Part shown: one piece after another, positions 41,821 to 49,436 of the stretch
Layout of the letters: every line of letters begins with the position of its first letter
How positions within the stretch are numbered: the stretch's first letter is position 1
NCBI GenBank assembly: GCA_022824305.1
Contig: JAJEAD010000082.1
Span: 1 to 58,876 of the forward strand
DNA length: 58,876 nucleotides
Direction: 5' to 3'
Origin: Gammaproteobacteria bacterium
Lineage (GTDB): Bacteria; Pseudomonadota; Gammaproteobacteria; HK1
Notes under the pieces: model-generated
Told to the model about the DNA's origin: nothing
Seen by the model: only the letters and a program-made list of their open reading frames with translations
The model's database searches: none
Program-made: the position numbers and the translations under genes

Positions 41821-42789
41821 ATGAAGATCGCTTTCATCGGGCTCGGCAACGTCGGCGGAAAGCTCGCCGGAAGCCTCCTGCGCAACGGCTTCGATCTCAC
41901 GGTGCGCGACCTCGACCCCGCCGCCGCCCGCCCTCACCTCGAGCGCGGCGCGGCCCTCGGAGAATCACCCGCCGCGATGGCCCGTGCCGCGGACCTGATC
42001 ATCACCTGCCTGCCGAGCCCGGCCGCGAGCGCGGCGGTGATGGAAGGTGCGCACGGCATACTCGACGGGATAGGCCCCGGCGCGATCTGGGCGGAGATGA
42101 GCACCAGCGACGAGGCGGAAGTGAAGCGCCTCGGCGCCCTCGTCGCCGCGAAGGGCGCCGAGGCGCTCGACTGCCCGGTCTCCGGCGGATGCCACCGGGC
42201 CGCCACCGGCAACATCTCGATCTTCGCGGGCGGAGAGCGCCGGGCCTTCGAGCGCGCGCTTCCCGCGCTCTCCGCCATGGGGCGCAACATCCTGCACACC
42301 GGCGGTCTCGGCTCCGCCTCGGTCCTCAAGGTGGTGACCAACTACCTGTGCTCGGTGCACCTCGCCGCGCTCGGAGAGGCGATGATGACCGCGAAGCTCG
42401 CGGGCATGGACCTGAACACCACCTACGAGGCGATACGCATCTCTTCGGGCAACTCCTTCGTGCACGAGACGGAGAGTCAGGTCATCCTGAACGGAAGCCG
42501 CGACATCAACTTCACCATGGACCTGGTGGTCAAGGACCTCAGCCTCTTCCAGGCGCTGGCGGAGCGCCACGCCGCGCCGCTCGAGCTGTCGCCGCTCGCG
42601 CTCAGGATCTTCGAAGACGGGAAGGAACGCTACGGAGCGCGGGAGTGGTCTCCCAACATCGTTCAGCGTCTGGAGGAGGCATGCGGGCAGCGGCTGCTGG
42701 CTCCGGGCTTCCCCGCCGAGATCATGGATGACGAAGCGGAGGAGCCGGGCCGGGAAGTCACGATAGAGCGCGGCGCCGCGCCCGAATAG
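41821..42789 (+). CDS. NAD(P)-dependent beta-hydroxyacid dehydrogenase (3-hydroxyisobutyrate dehydrogenase family)
   Basis: Encodes 322 residues. The N-terminal Rossmann motif is FIGLGNVGGKLAGSL, the substrate-binding signature is DCPVSGGCHRAATGNISIFAGG, and the catalytic Lys is in LKVVTNYLCSVHLAALGEAM. RDLDP after strand two lacks the Asp-Arg pair of strict NADP enzymes. GGAG upstream supports the ATG. The family oxidises 3-hydroxyisobutyrate, tartronate semialdehyde, 3-hydroxypropionate and related acids. The C-terminus is about 20 residues longer than typical (EEPGREVTIERGAAPE). Context gives no operon partner, so substrate stays open. Confidence 0.87.
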   Translation: MKIAFIGLGNVGGKLAGSLLRNGFDLTVRDLDPAAARPHLERGAALGESPAAMARAADLIITCLPSPAASAAVMEGAHGILDGIGPGAIWAEMSTSDEAEVKRLGALVAAKGAEALDCPVSGGCHRAATGNISIFAGGERRAFERALPALSAMGRNILHTGGLGSASVLKVVTNYLCSVHLAALGEAMMTAKLAGMDLNTTYEAIRISSGNSFVHETESQVILNGSRDINFTMDLVVKDLSLFQALAERHAAPLELSPLALRIFEDGKERYGAREWSPNIVQRLEEACGQRLLAPGFPAEIMDDEAEEPGREVTIERGAAPE

Positions 42790-42895
42790 CACGGAGGCGA
42801 GGCTCTCGCGCCGCCTCCGGGAACGGCGGGCCGGCCACGGCCGCAGCGGCGGCGCGGGCGGGCCGCGGCCCGCGGCGCGGGAGACGGGGCAATCC

Positions 42896-43339
42896 TCAGG
42901 CTGCGGTATCGAGCCAGATCGTCACCGGTCCCTGGTTGACCAGGTGCACCCGCATCTCCATGCCGAAGCGGCCGTTTCGGACCGGCACGCCGTGGCCGGC
43001 GAGCTCGCGGCTGAAGAGCTCGTAGAGGCGCTCCCCCTCCTCGGGCGCGGCGGCGGCGGAGAATCCGGGTCGGTTTCCCCGCCGGGTATCGGCGGCGAGC
43101 GTGAACTGGCTGACGACGAGAGCGGCTCCGCCCACCGCGCCGAGCGACCGGTTCATCTTGCCGGCCTCGTCTTCGAAGATGCGCAGCGCCGCCACCTTGC
43201 GCGCCAGGAAGCGAGCCTCCTCGTCACCGTCGCCCCGCATCGCGCACACGAGCACCAGCATGCCGGAGGCGATTTCCCCCACCACTTCGCCCGCCACCTC
43301 CACCCGGGCCTCCGCCACGCGCTGCACGAGTGCCCGCAC
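42896..43339 (-). CDS. dtd: D-aminoacyl-tRNA deacylase
   Basis: Encodes 147 residues from a GTG start; the [15 protein letters not shown] opening is universal for Dtd. The active-site motifs [23 protein letters not shown] and the C-terminal G-x-P motif [21 protein letters not shown] are complete; the usual NDGPVT reads NQGPVT here. Dtd hydrolyses D-amino acids (and glycine) misacylated to tRNA and acts in the cytosol. Nice functional company is the DauA-like D-arginine dehydrogenase 3 kb away, though the two are not co-transcribed. The methyltransferase gene lies just upstream on the same strand. Confidence 0.93.
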   Translation of the reverse strand: MRALVQRVAEARVEVAGEVVGEIASGMLVLVCAMRGDGDEEARFLARKVAALRIFEDEAGKMNRSLGAVGGAALVVSQFTLAADTRRGNRPGFSAAAAPEEGERLYELFSRELAGHGVPVRNGRFGMEMRVHLVNQGPVTIWLDTAA

Positions 43340-43368
43340 GGCCGCCTCAGCTCCGCTCCCGGTCCGCC

Positions 43369-44013
43369 TCAGTCAACGACGTAGACCTGGGTGTGCCACA
43401 TGAGATTGTCCCGGCTGAAGACGCGCCGCAATCCGCAGCCCTCGAGCCACCGGTGCACCGCACCCGGATCGTGCACGTAGCTGCGAAAGTCCGAGCCGAA
43501 GACCCGGTACGCGAGGTTCCACACGCGATTCGACAACAGTCCCAGCCAGTGCCGGCGCGGGTACACCAGCGCGAGCGCGACCCGGGTATGCCGTGCCGCC
43601 GCTTCGAGCATGCTCTCGGCATCGGGATAGCAGCACACCACCTTGTCGAGCAGCGTGAGATCGGCGGGATCGAGCTCCGCCTCCATCTCCACGAAATCGC
43701 CGAGGCGATACTCCACCCGGTCCTGCAGCGCCATCCCCCGCGCTCGTTCGCGAGCGTGGTCGAGCATCCTGGGGGCGAGATCGACCCCCGTTGCGCGGAC
43801 CGCACCGCGCGCGAGCAGGGCCTGGTGCAACACGCCGACCCCGCAACCGATGTCGAGCAGCGTCCTGCCGTCGAGGCCCATCGCTTGGAGCTGAGCCAGC
43901 ATCTCGCGCTGCATGGTGTCCGGCCCCATGCGCCGATAACGAAAGGCGTAGAGCTTCGACAGGAACCCGAAGCACTTCTCGTACGCCGCGGCCTGGCGGG
44001 GACAGCAGTTCAA
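43369..44013 (-). CDS. class I SAM-dependent methyltransferase
   Basis: Encodes about 214 residues, starting at a TTG. Motif I reads [20 protein letters not shown], followed by [30 protein letters not shown] and the post-motif [19 protein letters not shown]. This corresponds to small UbiE/Mg-protoporphyrin-type methyltransferases. [35 protein letters not shown] is a C-terminal cap possibly holding a lipid or porphyrin-like substrate. The N-terminal [15 protein letters not shown] has three Cys. It is probably co-transcribed with dtd (29 bp apart). Substrate unknown. Confidence 0.8.
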   Translation of the reverse strand: MNCCPRQAAAYEKCFGFLSKLYAFRYRRMGPDTMQREMLAQLQAMGLDGRTLLDIGCGVGVLHQALLARGAVRATGVDLAPRMLDHARERARGMALQDRVEYRLGDFVEMEAELDPADLTLLDKVVCCYPDAESMLEAAARHTRVALALVYPRRHWLGLLSNRVWNLAYRVFGSDFRSYVHDPGAVHRWLEGCGLRRVFSRDNLMWHTQVYVVD

Positions 44014-44064
44014 GGCGTGCGCTCCGCGAGGTGATGCAATCCGAAACCCGGATTATGCACCCTC

Positions 44065-44115
44065 GCCGCAATGTTTCACCGCTTTCCTGCTGCGGACGCG
44101 AATCGGTGAAACATT
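44065..44115. repeat. 17-bp inverted repeat interrupted by the transposon
   Basis: The left arm GCCGCAATGTTTCACCG (44065-44081) pairs, across a 22-nt spacer, with CGGTGAAACATT (44104-44115). The missing outer end, GCGGC, is found on the other side of the transposon at 46896-46900. Restoring the pre-insertion sequence gives a perfect 17-bp inverted repeat immediately upstream of the methyltransferase gene. Confidence 0.75.
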
Positions 44116-44189
44116 GGGGAATTATCCAGCTAGTTAGACGGCCCCCGAAACCGATAGAAGGTAGCGGACCAATGGTGGACGGAGTTCGA

Positions 44190-45059
44190 CTACTGTGACA
44201 CGTTGCTGAGGTGCCCGCTTCGGGTTGAGAGCAGCCCTAGCACCTGGAGGGGAGCGGAGCCGATGACGACGAGCTCCCACTTCCCCTTTCCGCGCCCCAT
44301 CCTGCCCTCCGCCAACGGAAGGGACAGATCGCCCTCCTCAAGTTGCTGGGCGGAGAGTCGTGTTGCTTCGCCGCTACGCAGCGCGAAGGTGACGGGAGGC
44401 GACAGATAGCCGGTGGAATCCATTCCTCCCACCAGCACGGCCACGGACTCGTCATTCGAATTGATGACGCGCAGATAGCTTCGAATGCTGGTGTTGCTGG
44501 CCGGGTTGAAGAACGGAACTCGGTAAAAGTAGTCGCCCTGCGCCGTGCGACGCTCGGGCGCAAGATGGTTCATGCTGGTCAGGAATCCGTCTGGAGTGCG
44601 GATGTAGGCGAAGGACCGGGTGTCGAGAGAAGTTCTCATCTCAACACGCCACATGCCCACGCCATCGCCGACTCCGCCACTCAGCCCTATGGAGGGGTTG
44701 CCGTGCTCCAGACCTTCCGAGTTGAACTGTTTGGACTCCCAGGCTTCCATGAAAAGGAAGACTGGCCCGAAGCGCTCTCCCGTGTCGTCGATGGCGGAGA
44801 TGGATACCTCCCCGGCATGTGGCGAGCGGTTCATCACGCGAATGAACCCTTGCAGAGCGCCGGCATCCGCTCCCGGCACCGCAGGGTGCAGATGGCGGGG
44901 AGTCTTGTCTTTCGGCGCTGTGTTCTGTTCCGGTAGCGCTTCCCACGTTGCGAGCAACGTCTGGGTGGCCTCCTGGTAGGAGAGAATCTCGGGGATCTCT
45001 TGGGCCTCTGCCGCATGGACAGCCATGGCCAGAACGACCACAGCGAGAAGATGTTTCAT
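44190..45059 (-). CDS. secreted passenger protein of the transposon, function unknown
   Basis: Encodes 289 residues from ATG 45059 (MKHLLAVVVLAMAVHAAEA), a Sec signal peptide cleaved near AEA-QE. The mature protein shows two related beta-rich modules. The first has GFIRVMNRSPHAGEVSISAIDDTGERFGP and ends with the segment SFAYIRTPDGFLTSMNHLAPE. The second has RSYLRVINSNDESVAVLVGGMDSTG and ends WELVVIGSAPLQVLGLLSTRSGHLSNVS. The same repeated design appears at the C-termini of large surface proteins in some gammaproteobacteria, but here it stands alone. It is oriented with the transposase but separated from it by a terminator. Cargo benefit unknown; possibly surface or adhesion related. Confidence 0.65.
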   Translation of the reverse strand: MKHLLAVVVLAMAVHAAEAQEIPEILSYQEATQTLLATWEALPEQNTAPKDKTPRHLHPAVPGADAGALQGFIRVMNRSPHAGEVSISAIDDTGERFGPVFLFMEAWESKQFNSEGLEHGNPSIGLSGGVGDGVGMWRVEMRTSLDTRSFAYIRTPDGFLTSMNHLAPERRTAQGDYFYRVPFFNPASNTSIRSYLRVINSNDESVAVLVGGMDSTGYLSPPVTFALRSGEATRLSAQQLEEGDLSLPLAEGRMGRGKGKWELVVIGSAPLQVLGLLSTRSGHLSNVSQ

Positions 45060-45290
45060 TGCAGTTCCTCTGTGCTGGTGCCTCCCCGGCACTGCACAAA
45101 GGGGCGCCGGGTCGCGTGAACACCAGCACAGAGGATGTGATGAGGTTTCTGCCTATTCGCCTCGCCGGGTCATGACTCCCGCCGAAGAAGTGGCTGTTGT
45201 ATTCAGCAGATGACCCGACAGCGGGCCTCTGACTGGCGTTCACGAGCCGAAGTCTACCGCAGGGAGTTCCGCTGTGGGACAATCCGTTAC

Positions 45291-45494
45291 ATGAAGAAAC
45301 CGACAGACGCCGAGCTACGGGGGCTGGCGGACACCAAGGCGGTGAATCCCCGCTACGGAAGGCTCACCGTGGGGGAGGCGGTGCGGGAGGCTTTTCTCAG
45401 CCCCAAACGAAAAAAGACCGGGACCTCCCATGAGGGAGATCCCGGTTTGACTACGAAGAGCGCGCCCCGCTCGAAAGGCCATTCGGAGCGATGA
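45291..45494 (+). CDS. possible small protein inside the transposon
   Basis: An ATG at 45291 opens a 67-codon frame, MKKPTDAELRGLADTKAVNP then RYGRLTVGEAVREAFLSPK. The first 40 residues look protein-like and resemble short uncharacterised proteins of the K-x-P-T-x-x-E-L-x-x-L type. The second half runs through the transposase terminator hairpin and has poor composition, so the true gene may end elsewhere or be a relic. No convincing ribosome-binding site. Kept at low confidence. Confidence 0.3.
   Translation: MKKPTDAELRGLADTKAVNPRYGRLTVGEAVREAFLSPKRKKTGTSHEGDPGLTTKSAPRSKGHSER
45410..45446 (-). terminator. rho-independent terminator of the transposase gene
   Basis: On the minus strand, a hairpin with outer 7-bp stem ACCGGGA/TCCCGGT and inner 5-bp stem CTCCC/GGGAG (45417-45446) is followed by CTTTTTT (45410-45416). 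It starts five bases after the transposase stop and separates it from the passenger gene downstream. Confidence 0.85.
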
Positions 45495-46428
45495 GGTCCT
45501 TGTAGGCCAGCCGCTTGCCGACGAGCGAGGCAGCCACGAAGGCCATCTGAGCGGCGGTGTCCGCATCCCGGCAGTTGTGCTTGCCGGCGAACTGGTGGAC
45601 ATAGCGGTCCAGATGCTTCGGGCTCATCTTGTGATAGACGCCCTTGTGGGCGCGCTTGAGGGTCGCCCAGAAGCTCTCGATTCCGTTGGTGTGGGCCATC
45701 CCGCGAACGTACTCCGCGACGCTGTGCTTGACCTTCTCGTGCTCGAAGGGCATGCCGTCGTAGGAGGCCATGTCGTCGGTGTAGACAGTGGCACCAGGGG
45801 CAGTGTGCTCGGCGACGAAGCCGTGGAGGTCCTTTCGGGTAGTGCCTGACACTACCTGAGCGCTCACCTTGTTGGTTTCTCTGTCTCTGGCACCCACCAC
45901 CGTCACCTTGCCCACGGCACCGCGACCGGCCCGGAGTTTCTTCGTGGCGTGCTTGTTGCGCTCCAGCCCGCCCATGTAGGTCTCGTCGACCTCCACAGGC
46001 CCCTTGTAGGGGGGATGGGGGTGTCTGGGACCGAACGCCTGGCGGATGCGGTGGAGCATGAACCAAGCGGTGGACTGCCGTACCCCGATGTCCCGGTGGA
46101 GTTTCATGGAACTCACGCCCTTCAGGCTCGTCATCTCGAGGTAGATGGCGATCGCCCACTTGCGTAGCGGGACCTTGGTGTGCGCCAGCACGGTGCCAGT
46201 GCGCACGCTGAAGTAGGAGCGGCAGTCCGAGCACCGATAGGGCATGGGTTTGGCGTTGCGAACCTCGTGAGTGCGAGTCGAGCCGCAGTGTCCGCAGGCG
46301 CGGCCAGCGGGCCACATGACGTGCTCGAACCAGCGAGTGGCGGTCTCCTCGTCTGGAAAGAGATCCATCAACTGGACGAGGGTGACGCCCTCGCGTTCTG
46401 ACTTGCCGGGTGCATGCTTATTCGTCAT
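45451..46428 (-). CDS. IS1595-family transposase (ISXO2-like, DDE)
   Basis: Encodes 325 residues from ATG 46428, preceded by GAGGAGG. The N-terminal helix TLVQLMDLFPDEETATRWFEHVMWP is followed by a zinc ribbon with CGHCGSTRTHEV and YRCSDCRSYFSVRTGT. The catalytic core shows VEVDETYMGGLERNKHA (first Asp/Glu), VYTDDMASYDG (second Asp) and NGIESFWATLKRAHKG (DDN/E-type third residue). This is the IS1595 signature. The enzyme should act on the 13-bp ends of the surrounding element. Translation is coupled to a small gene overlapping its start. A Rho-independent terminator follows. Confidence 0.93.
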   Translation of the reverse strand: MTNKHAPGKSEREGVTLVQLMDLFPDEETATRWFEHVMWPAGRACGHCGSTRTHEVRNAKPMPYRCSDCRSYFSVRTGTVLAHTKVPLRKWAIAIYLEMTSLKGVSSMKLHRDIGVRQSTAWFMLHRIRQAFGPRHPHPPYKGPVEVDETYMGGLERNKHATKKLRAGRGAVGKVTVVGARDRETNKVSAQVVSGTTRKDLHGFVAEHTAPGATVYTDDMASYDGMPFEHEKVKHSVAEYVRGMAHTNGIESFWATLKRAHKGVYHKMSPKHLDRYVHQFAGKHNCRDADTAAQMAFVAASLVGKRLAYKDLIAPNGLSSGARSS

Positions 46429-46579
46429 GGCGTACCTCCTCTATGTCTGTGGATGGTTTTCTGGTGGGCGCGCGAGGCTTCGCCTTCGCAGCTCGTCGTG
46501 CGCGGGCTTCGTACCATGCCAGATCAAGGCTGGCGCGCAGCCATCGCAGGGTGTCGACTGGATTGTCGTTCGGCTTCAT
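46418..46579 (-). CDS. small gene overlapping the transposase start (53 aa)
   Basis: An ATG at 46579 with AGGAG six bases upstream opens a 53-codon frame. It encodes MKPNDNPVDTLRWLRASLDL, then a basic Ala/Arg-rich region (AWYEARARRAAKAKPRAP) and ends TDIEEVRHDE. Its stop lies ten bases inside the transposase gene, whose ribosome-binding site it contains, so the two are translationally coupled. The protein is amphipathic and basic; it may bind nucleic acid or regulate transposase expression. I do not recognise a family. Confidence 0.65.
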   Translation of the reverse strand: MKPNDNPVDTLRWLRASLDLAWYEARARRAAKAKPRAPTRKPSTDIEEVRHDE

Positions 46580-46729
46580 GTCAAATCTCCTGAAGCTGAG
46601 GGTCCAGGAGATTGCCCGTCGTCAAGCCGAGTGGTAGCGTTGACCGTGCTCGGACGGTCATTCAGGCAGGTCCTCTGGACCAGGTGTCGCTATCGTGCTC
46701 GGATGATCTTTCGGGTGGGTTCAATCTCC

Positions 46730-46748
46730 TGAACAAGTGGCTTGTTCA
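46730..46748. repeat. 19-bp palindrome upstream of the transposase operon
   Basis: TGAACAAGTGGCTTGTTCA is a perfect 8-bp inverted repeat around a 3-bp centre, located about 150 bp upstream of the small gene and followed on the plus strand by an A-run. It may be an operator or a transposase-binding site inside the element. Confidence 0.5.
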
Positions 46749-47173
46749 AAAAATCCCTGATTCGTGGTCAGGGTTTCCACCCGCCAGTCAACTTGACGAC
46801 GGTGGGCCGGTGCAAACCACGCGCGAGCCGTAGAGGCTCAGCAGCGGTCCGAAATTCAGCCCCTCGTCAAGGGAACTGGATAATTCCCAAACATTGCGGC
46901 TAGCGAGCACGGGAGGGGAGCGGAGGTGGTGGTTCGCCCTGCCTTGCGGAACCCTGGATCCGGACTCGCCCGCCGCGTTAGCTTGAAGCGGCCGCTTGCC
47001 AGGAGGAGAGCGATACCCGTGGACACGAGCATTAGCGCCGCCGCCGACGGCAATGGCGGCCGCACGCAGGCGGGCGGGACGCGCGGGGTTCACCGGCTCC
47101 GGCCGGGAAAGGGGGCGTCGCTGCGCAGCGTCCCGGGACGGCCGCCCTCTCCCGCCGCAAGGATCGACGCACG

Positions 47174-47992
47174 ATGTCCAGGGTCCTGATCGCCGGCTGC
47201 GGCGACGTCGGGAGCGAGCTCGCAAGACGGCTGCTCGGGGATGGTCACGACGTGTACGGGCTGCGCCGGCGTGCCCACCTCCTGCCGGAAGGCGTTCGTC
47301 CGGTCGCGGGAGACTTGAAAGACCCCGCCAGCCTCCGAACGCTGCCGGGCGGGCTCGATGTCCTGTGCTACACCGCCTCCGCCGACAGGCGGTCTCCCGA
47401 AGCGTACCGCGACGCGTATGTCGAGGGTCTGCGCAACATCCTTCTCGCCGCCTTGCGCGCCGGCCCGCTGCGCCGCGTGCTGTACACGTCGAGCACCCGG
47501 GTCTATCCGCAGGCGAAGGGCGAATGGGTGGACGAGGACTCCCCGACCGGGGGAAGCGACATCCATGCTCGCCTCCTGCTCGAGGGAGAGTCGGTGGCCC
47601 GGGAGCTCGCGGCGTCGGCGGTGGTGGTGCGTTTCGCGGGTATCTACGGGCCGGGTCGAACCCGCCTCGTCAACCTGGCGCGCAAAAGCGCTCCCTGCGC
47701 CGCGGGGCACTACACCAACCGCATTCACCGGGATGACTGCGCCCGCGCGCTTCGCCACCTGATGCGGCTCGAGCGCCCCGCTCCCCTGTACCTGGGCGCC
47801 GACCACGAACCGGCAAGCCAGTGCGAGGTCCTGGACTGGATCGCGGAGCGGCTCGGACTGCCCGCGCCCCCTCGTAGGGGCGACCACGCTGAGCTCAGCG
47901 GCAAGCGCTGCCGAAACGCCCGACTCGTCTCGAGCGGATTCCGATTCCAGCACCCCAGCTACCGCGAGGGGTACGAGTCCATCATCGAGTGA
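47174..47992 (+). CDS. NAD-dependent epimerase/dehydratase family protein (YeeZ-like)
   Basis: Encodes 272 residues of the extended SDR fold: MSRVLIAGCGDVGSELARRLLGDGHDVYGLRR is the dinucleotide-binding start, VLYTSSTRVYPQAKGEWVDED carries the active-site Ser/Thr and the displaced Tyr region, and FAGIYGPGRTRL and NRIHRDDCARAL are the substrate-domain signatures. The typical Y-x3-K is not conserved in place, as in the YeeZ group. The protein probably binds NAD(P) but its reaction is unclear. Located just after the transposon insertion, on the opposite strand; its upstream promoter region is intact. Confidence 0.8.
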   Translation: MSRVLIAGCGDVGSELARRLLGDGHDVYGLRRRAHLLPEGVRPVAGDLKDPASLRTLPGGLDVLCYTASADRRSPEAYRDAYVEGLRNILLAALRAGPLRRVLYTSSTRVYPQAKGEWVDEDSPTGGSDIHARLLLEGESVARELAASAVVVRFAGIYGPGRTRLVNLARKSAPCAAGHYTNRIHRDDCARALRHLMRLERPAPLYLGADHEPASQCEVLDWIAERLGLPAPPRRGDHAELSGKRCRNARLVSSGFRFQHPSYREGYESIIE

Positions 47993-48111
47993 GCGCCGGA
48001 CCGCGACCGGCGGGCGAGAAGCGCGGCGCCTCGCGGCGGGGTCCGGGTCCGCCGCACGGACTCCGCCGCTCGACACCAGGGCGCCCCGGCGAGGAGTGAA
48101 GCGCGCCGGAT

Positions 48112-49107
48112 TCAGTACTGAAGGCGAGGGCTCACCCGGTTGCGCAGGGGCTTCCCCGCGATGAACCTCGCCATGTTCTCCATCACCAGGTCCAGGGTGC
48201 GCGGCGTGTAGTACTCGGAGTCGTCCGACGAGCAGTGCGGGGTGATGATCACGTTGGGCGTGTTCCACAGCGGCGAGTCCGCGGGCAGAGGCTCGGGGTC
48301 GAATACGTCGAGCACCGCGCTCATCTCGCGCCGCTCGAGCTTCTCGCGCAACGCCTCGTAGTCCACCACCCCGGCCCGGCTGTAGTTCAGCAATCCGGCC
48401 CCCTGCTTCAGGCTCGCAAGCTCCTCTCGCCCCACGAGGTGCCGCGACTCGTCGGTGCACGGAGCGCTGATCATCACGAAGTCCGCCCTTCGCATGAGCT
48501 CCGGCACCGCGTCCGGACCGTGCATCTCGTCCACGTACCGATGCGGCCTCGGGGTCCGGCGCACTCCGAGGACCCGGAGTCCCACTCCCTTCGCCCACTT
48601 TGCGACCGCGCCTCCGATGTGCCCGACGCCGACTATCACCAGTGTCTTGCCGCGGATCTGGCTGTTGAAGAACTTGTCCCATCGCGCCTGGCGCTGGGCG
48701 GTGACCATCTCCGGCACCCGGTTGTTCAGCATCAGCAGGGCCATCGCCGCGTACTCGGTGGCGCGCGCTCCGTGCACCCCGCGGGAGTTCGTGAGCACGG
48801 CTCCTCGCGGCAGCCAGTCGAGCGGCATCAGGTGGTTCACGCCCGCACCGTGGGCGTGGAACCAGCGCAGCCGGGGAGCGCGGCGCGCGAGATCGTCGCG
48901 CGGAATGCTCCAGCCGAAGAGCACGTCCGCCGTGCGCAACGCCTCTTCCACGCCCTCGCCGTCGTAGCCCATGGTTATCTCCACCCGAGCCGCCACGTCC
49001 GGATGGCGCCCGCGCAACGCCTCGATGCGCTCGGGCGAAGCGTGGAACACCTCGCCGAGCCGCGTGGCGTTGTCGATGTGGAGGTGAACCTTGCGTGCGC
49101 TGGACAT
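48112..49107 (-). CDS. D-isomer-specific 2-hydroxyacid dehydrogenase
   Basis: Encodes 331 residues. Cofactor domain: TLVIVGVGHIGGAVAKWAKGVG, with RR after the second strand, an NADP-leaning sign. Catalytic residues are Arg in LLNYSRAGVVDYEAL, the Glu/Asp in DVFDPEPLPADSPLW and His in VIITPHCSSDDSEYY. The N-terminal substrate domain FHAHGAGVNHLMPLDWLPRGAVLTNSRGVHG is glyoxylate/hydroxypyruvate reductase-like. The enzyme reduces a 2-oxoacid or oxidises a D-2-hydroxyacid. It is divergent from the Rieske oxygenase over a 329-bp spacer and may belong to the same catabolic theme. Confidence 0.9.
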   Translation of the reverse strand: MSSARKVHLHIDNATRLGEVFHASPERIEALRGRHPDVAARVEITMGYDGEGVEEALRTADVLFGWSIPRDDLARRAPRLRWFHAHGAGVNHLMPLDWLPRGAVLTNSRGVHGARATEYAAMALLMLNNRVPEMVTAQRQARWDKFFNSQIRGKTLVIVGVGHIGGAVAKWAKGVGLRVLGVRRTPRPHRYVDEMHGPDAVPELMRRADFVMISAPCTDESRHLVGREELASLKQGAGLLNYSRAGVVDYEALREKLERREMSAVLDVFDPEPLPADSPLWNTPNVIITPHCSSDDSEYYTPRTLDLVMENMARFIAGKPLRNRVSPRLQY

Positions 49108-49436
49108 GCCGGCTTTCCCTTGGGAGATCGTGCGGGGCGCAGTCTAGCCGCAATGCGGCAACGATTTCCTTGCCGGCGGGCGTCAATCTGTTGGTGTTGG
49201 CGGGCCGTCTTCCCTCGAGTCGCTTCGATGTGGTGTCGGTTACGACTCCAGCGCGTAGTTGGGAGGTACGGCCCACGGCCAGTGCTTCCTGATGCCCTCG
49301 CGACGAAAGCGGGTGGTACGTCGCGGCCGGCGCCGGGACACGGCGGAGTCCGGGCACGGAGATTGACCGATCGGGCGACACACCGGAACATGGGGGATCG
49401 GAGTGAGTGAGCGAAGCCATCCGCAAGGAGTTCGCA
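49108..49436. other. 329-bp divergent spacer with a putative Rieske-gene promoter
   Basis: No gene is recognised. TTGACC (49363-49368), 17 bp and GAACAT (49386-49391) form a weak promoter about 45 bp before the Rieske ATG; AAGGAG then gives a good ribosome-binding site. A short minus-strand frame with WPWAVPPNYALES looks faintly protein-like but has no family match. Confidence 0.35.

Larger units (their letters stand above)
44117..46888. mobile_element. IS1595-family transposon with passenger genes, 2,772 bp
   Basis: The element starts with GGGAATTATCCAG (44117-44129) and ends with its exact reverse complement CTGGATAATTCCC (46876-46888). It is flanked by the 8-bp direct repeat AAACATTG (44109-44116 and 46889-46896), the duplication length typical of IS1595-family elements. 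Inside are a secreted-protein passenger gene, a possible small plus-strand gene, a bidirectional-region terminator, the transposase and a small upstream gene. Both ends and the duplication are intact, so the insertion is recent or well preserved. Confidence 0.88.

Noticed and set aside
46856..47065. Short minus-strand frame with PLPSAAALMLVSTGIALLLASGRF resembling a PEP-CTERM-like sorting tail
   Set aside because: Length, lack of an upstream protein and GC-bias make this weak; no full motif of a sorted protein precedes it.
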